Part shown: positions 4,752-6,291 of the stretch, in pieces | How the letters are laid out: every line of letters starts with the position of its first letter | How positions within the stretch are numbered: position 1 is the stretch's first letter | Origin: an uncultured Prevotella sp. | GTDB taxonomy: Bacteria; Bacteroidota; Bacteroidia; Bacteroidales; Bacteroidaceae | Direction of reading: 5' to 3' | DNA length: 6,291 nt | NCBI GenBank assembly: GCA_937922435.1 | Contig: CAKZVT010000008.1 | Coordinates: 1 to 6,291 of the forward strand | Made by a program: the position numbers and the translations under genes | The notes under the pieces: generated by a model | The model's input: only the letters and a program-made list of their open reading frames with translations | What the model was told of the DNA's origin: nothing | Databases searched by the model: none

Positions 4752-6080
4752 TCAAAATTCAATCACAATATCCTCGCCCCACTCGGTGTCAATCTGCACA
4801 CCACCCGGCGTCTTTCCTGCCGTGAGGAAATGGCCCGTAACGGTGGTGAGATGGCCCCGCTTGTAGGGGATTTTTACGTGCTGCACGGTGGCGACTGCCT
4901 CGCCCGTGTTCGTGTCCACCATCTGTATGGTGACGTTGACAAACGATTCCTCGCCGTTGGTCAGCACGAAGTCCGCGCCCACCTGCCGGTTCACTTTTGC
5001 GTCATATCCCTCGGCCACGGTAGGCACGGAGGTGTAATGTATGCCCGTGTTGAGCGCATCGTTGGGCTTGCCCGTGGCCACGTTGAAGCCCGTGGGGAAG
5101 AAGCCCTCGTAGGTGACGCGCACCTGCAAGTCCTCAATGTCGGGCAGGGCTTCGCCCTTTTCTATCAGGTTATAATACGCTTCCACATCAGTGGCAATCA
5201 GGCGGTACTTGGCGAAAGGACGCTCAAGAGACAAAGCAACAGAAGCCCCCCTCAACTCCCCCGAGGGGGAGCTTTGGCTTGCCACGGAGATGGAAGTGGC
5301 AGCATAGTACGCATCCTTCTTGTCCGTCTCGCCGTTGGCTACGTAGTTATCGGTGAGGACAAGGACTTTGCCGAGGTCGTCGGCGTTGTAGTAGCCGCCG
5401 TCCCAGTCAGCCCAGAGGCGCAGGTCGTAGTCGCCCGGCATCAGGGAGAGTTCGGCCAGGTAAGTGCCGTCAGCCTGTTGCCGGCACGACAGTTCGCGGT
5501 GCAGTGTGTGGCCGCCGCCGTCGGCCCTGTCAGCCTCGACCACGCAGCGCAGCGGCTTGCCGCCGGAGCGCGTGCCGTCGTAAGCAGCGAGGTCGAGCCC
5601 CGGCACGGTGAGCAGCAGGCGCACGTCGGCGAACGCCATGCCGCCTGTGCCTGCGGCGAGGGTGAGGAACAGGCGGCCTACCTTGTTGGCCGACACCGTG
5701 GCGTCGGCCATGGCCGTCATTATGCCCGGATAAACCGAGGCGGCGGACTTAAGCCATTCGCCAAGCTCCTGCAGCGTGGGGCGCGCCGGCTGGGCCGACA
5801 GGGGAACGCCTGCCACAAGCGCCACGGTGTAACCGCCAGGCGGCAGCGACGTGTAGTTGGGATAGAACTCGCCGATGCCGGCGTAGCCCTAGCGCACGGC
5901 CATGCCGCCGTCGGCGGAGAAGAAGTACAGCGTCAGGCTGTCGGGCGGCGTGGACGGCTGTTCCTTCAGGCCGACGACAAGGCCGCCTTCGCCCGACGGC
6001 TCGAACCCGTCGGTGTCGCCGCACGACACCAGGACTGCGGCGCAAAGGCACATTAGAAAGCTAATCAGTTTTATTCTCAT
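4752..6080 (-). pseudogene. Fimbrial anchor-like lipoprotein interrupted by an in-frame amber codon, first in cluster
   Basis: The frame from the ATG at 6080 to the TGA at 4752-4754 spans 442 residues but is cut at codon 64 by TAG (5889-5891). The signal peptide ends in VLVSC with the lipid cysteine at 20. Residues 47-63 (DSLTLYFFSADGG...) and, after the stop, an uninterrupted 21-codon stretch ending in SLPPGGYTVALVAG read as one continuous domain, so the TAG is a point lesion and not a gene border. Later motifs are LRLWADWD (220-227), VALSLERPFAKY (281-292), IPYKRGHLTTVTGHFLT (404-420) and WGEDIVIEF (434-442), which match the relatives downstream at a distance. A G/C-rich palindrome codes residues 268-279. 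The two-part build, the lack of a TRA/TRT motif and its first place suggest a FimB/Mfa2-like anchor. A restart at the GTG at 5825 would have no signal peptide. The alternatives are a sequencing error or amber suppression. Confidence 0.75.
5242..5280. repeat. G/C-rich palindromic insert inside the first lipoprotein gene
   Basis: CTCCCCC (5256-5262) and GGGGGAG (5265-5271) form a perfect 7-bp stem around GA, nested inside AAGCC (5242-5246) and GGCTT (5276-5280). I recall repeats of the form AAGCCCCCTC..CTCCCCC..GGGGGAG..GGCTT scattered in Bacteroidota genomes, but could not check this. Here it is read in frame as SQSSPSGELRGA between the strands ISVAS and VALSLERPFAKY, where a loop would be expected. 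Confidence 0.65.
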
Positions 6081-6107
6081 AATCTCATGTTTGATTTTGC
6101 ATTATAA

Positions 6108-6115
6108 TAAAGGTA
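6108..6115 (-). promoter_or_regulatory. Candidate -7 box of the lipoprotein cluster
   Basis: On the minus strand the sequence TACCTTTA matches the Bacteroides -7 consensus TAnnTTTG at all fixed bases but the last. It lies 27 bases before the ATG at 6080, leaving a short AT-rich leader. There is no good TTTG at the -33 spacing; the region there is GC-rich. An overlapping short ATG frame just before the start (ATGAGATTATGA) is noted but not called. Confidence 0.3.
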
Positions 6116-6121
6116 CAAGGC

Positions 6122-6142
6122 GTGCCCCAGGCGTAAGGGCAC
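6122..6142. repeat. GC-rich inverted repeat upstream of the lipoprotein cluster
   Basis: GTGCCC (6122-6127) pairs with GGGCAC (6137-6142) over a 9-base spacer, in a GC-rich stretch that continues to about 6182 with repeated GGCGC words. It overlaps where the -33 region of the candidate promoter would be. It may be an operator-like site or only a structured GC-rich patch. Confidence 0.35.
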
Positions 6143-6223
6143 ACGGCGGCGCACCTCACGGCGCAAAAGGCGCTGCGGGGTGGTTGCAGGTTGAATAAAA
6201 TTTGTTATCTTGACGCGCGAGGC

Positions 6224-6291
<68 letters not shown>

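Noticed and set aside
4752..5825. A separate functional gene starting at the GTG at 5825
   Set aside because: It would lack a signal peptide, and the 21 codons before it are in frame with the upstream part and complete the first domain, so the whole is one interrupted gene.
5889..5891. Recoding of TAG as a sense codon in this organism
   Set aside because: The gene at 3564-4721 ends in TAG with its frame closing there, the other genes end in TGA or TAA, and one internal TAG alone does not support a changed code.
4713..6056. A 447-codon open frame on the plus strand opposite the first lipoprotein gene
   Set aside because: It is rich in Arg, His, Gly and Val with no family-like motif and lies antisense to a frame with a lipobox and fimbrillin-like motifs. 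It is open because the real gene has G/C-rich third positions.

Overview
The window looks like an accessory chromosomal region of a Bacteroidota organism, most likely Bacteroidales; the genus cannot be fixed from the sequence. Three things point there: tandem lipoproteins with a Cys-Ser-Gln-Asp-Glu/Asp start of the mature protein and fimbrillin-like (FimB/Mfa2/DUF6562-type) sequence motifs, A-rich leaders in place of strong Shine-Dalgarno sites, and TAnnTTTG-like -7 promoter boxes. Every gene I accept lies on the minus strand.

Positions 1-1450 form a repeat and transposase module. A 182-residue REP-associated tyrosine transposase (RAYT, Y1/HUH family) at 459-1007 sits between copies of a composite palindromic repeat. 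One copy lies on its 3' side (about 260-434) and two tandem copies on its 5' side (about 1135-1262 and 1300-1450). Each copy is built from two arms of about 51 bp in opposite orientation, and each arm carries two GATTTGYAATC-type cores. This is the layout of a RAYT with its cognate BIME/REP elements (a 'REPtron'). A separate, unrelated cluster of nested palindromes lies at 103-186.

Positions 1497-6080 hold four tandem genes, read 6080 to 1497, that encode related but strongly diverged fimbrillin-like lipoproteins. The first (4752-6080) is broken by an in-frame amber codon at 5889-5891 and also carries an in-frame G/C-rich palindrome at 5242-5280. The next three (3564-4721, 2569-3453, 1497-2390) are intact and share the lipobox, a Thr-Arg-Ala/Thr motif near residue 50-64, an FWAD motif and a C-terminal NVPL..N..TL.GD-like motif. 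The likely reading is that they are outer-membrane or cell-surface fimbrial subunits, with the first gene most anchor-like. No usher, protease or regulator gene is present in the window.

Upstream of the lipoprotein cluster, at the right edge, an almost pure TG/CA dinucleotide tract runs from 6227 to the end of the window, with a GC-rich inverted repeat and a weak promoter candidate between it and the first gene. The most notable points are the RAYT-repeat pair, the dinucleotide tract in front of a surface-protein cluster, and the two lesions or insertions in the first gene of that cluster.
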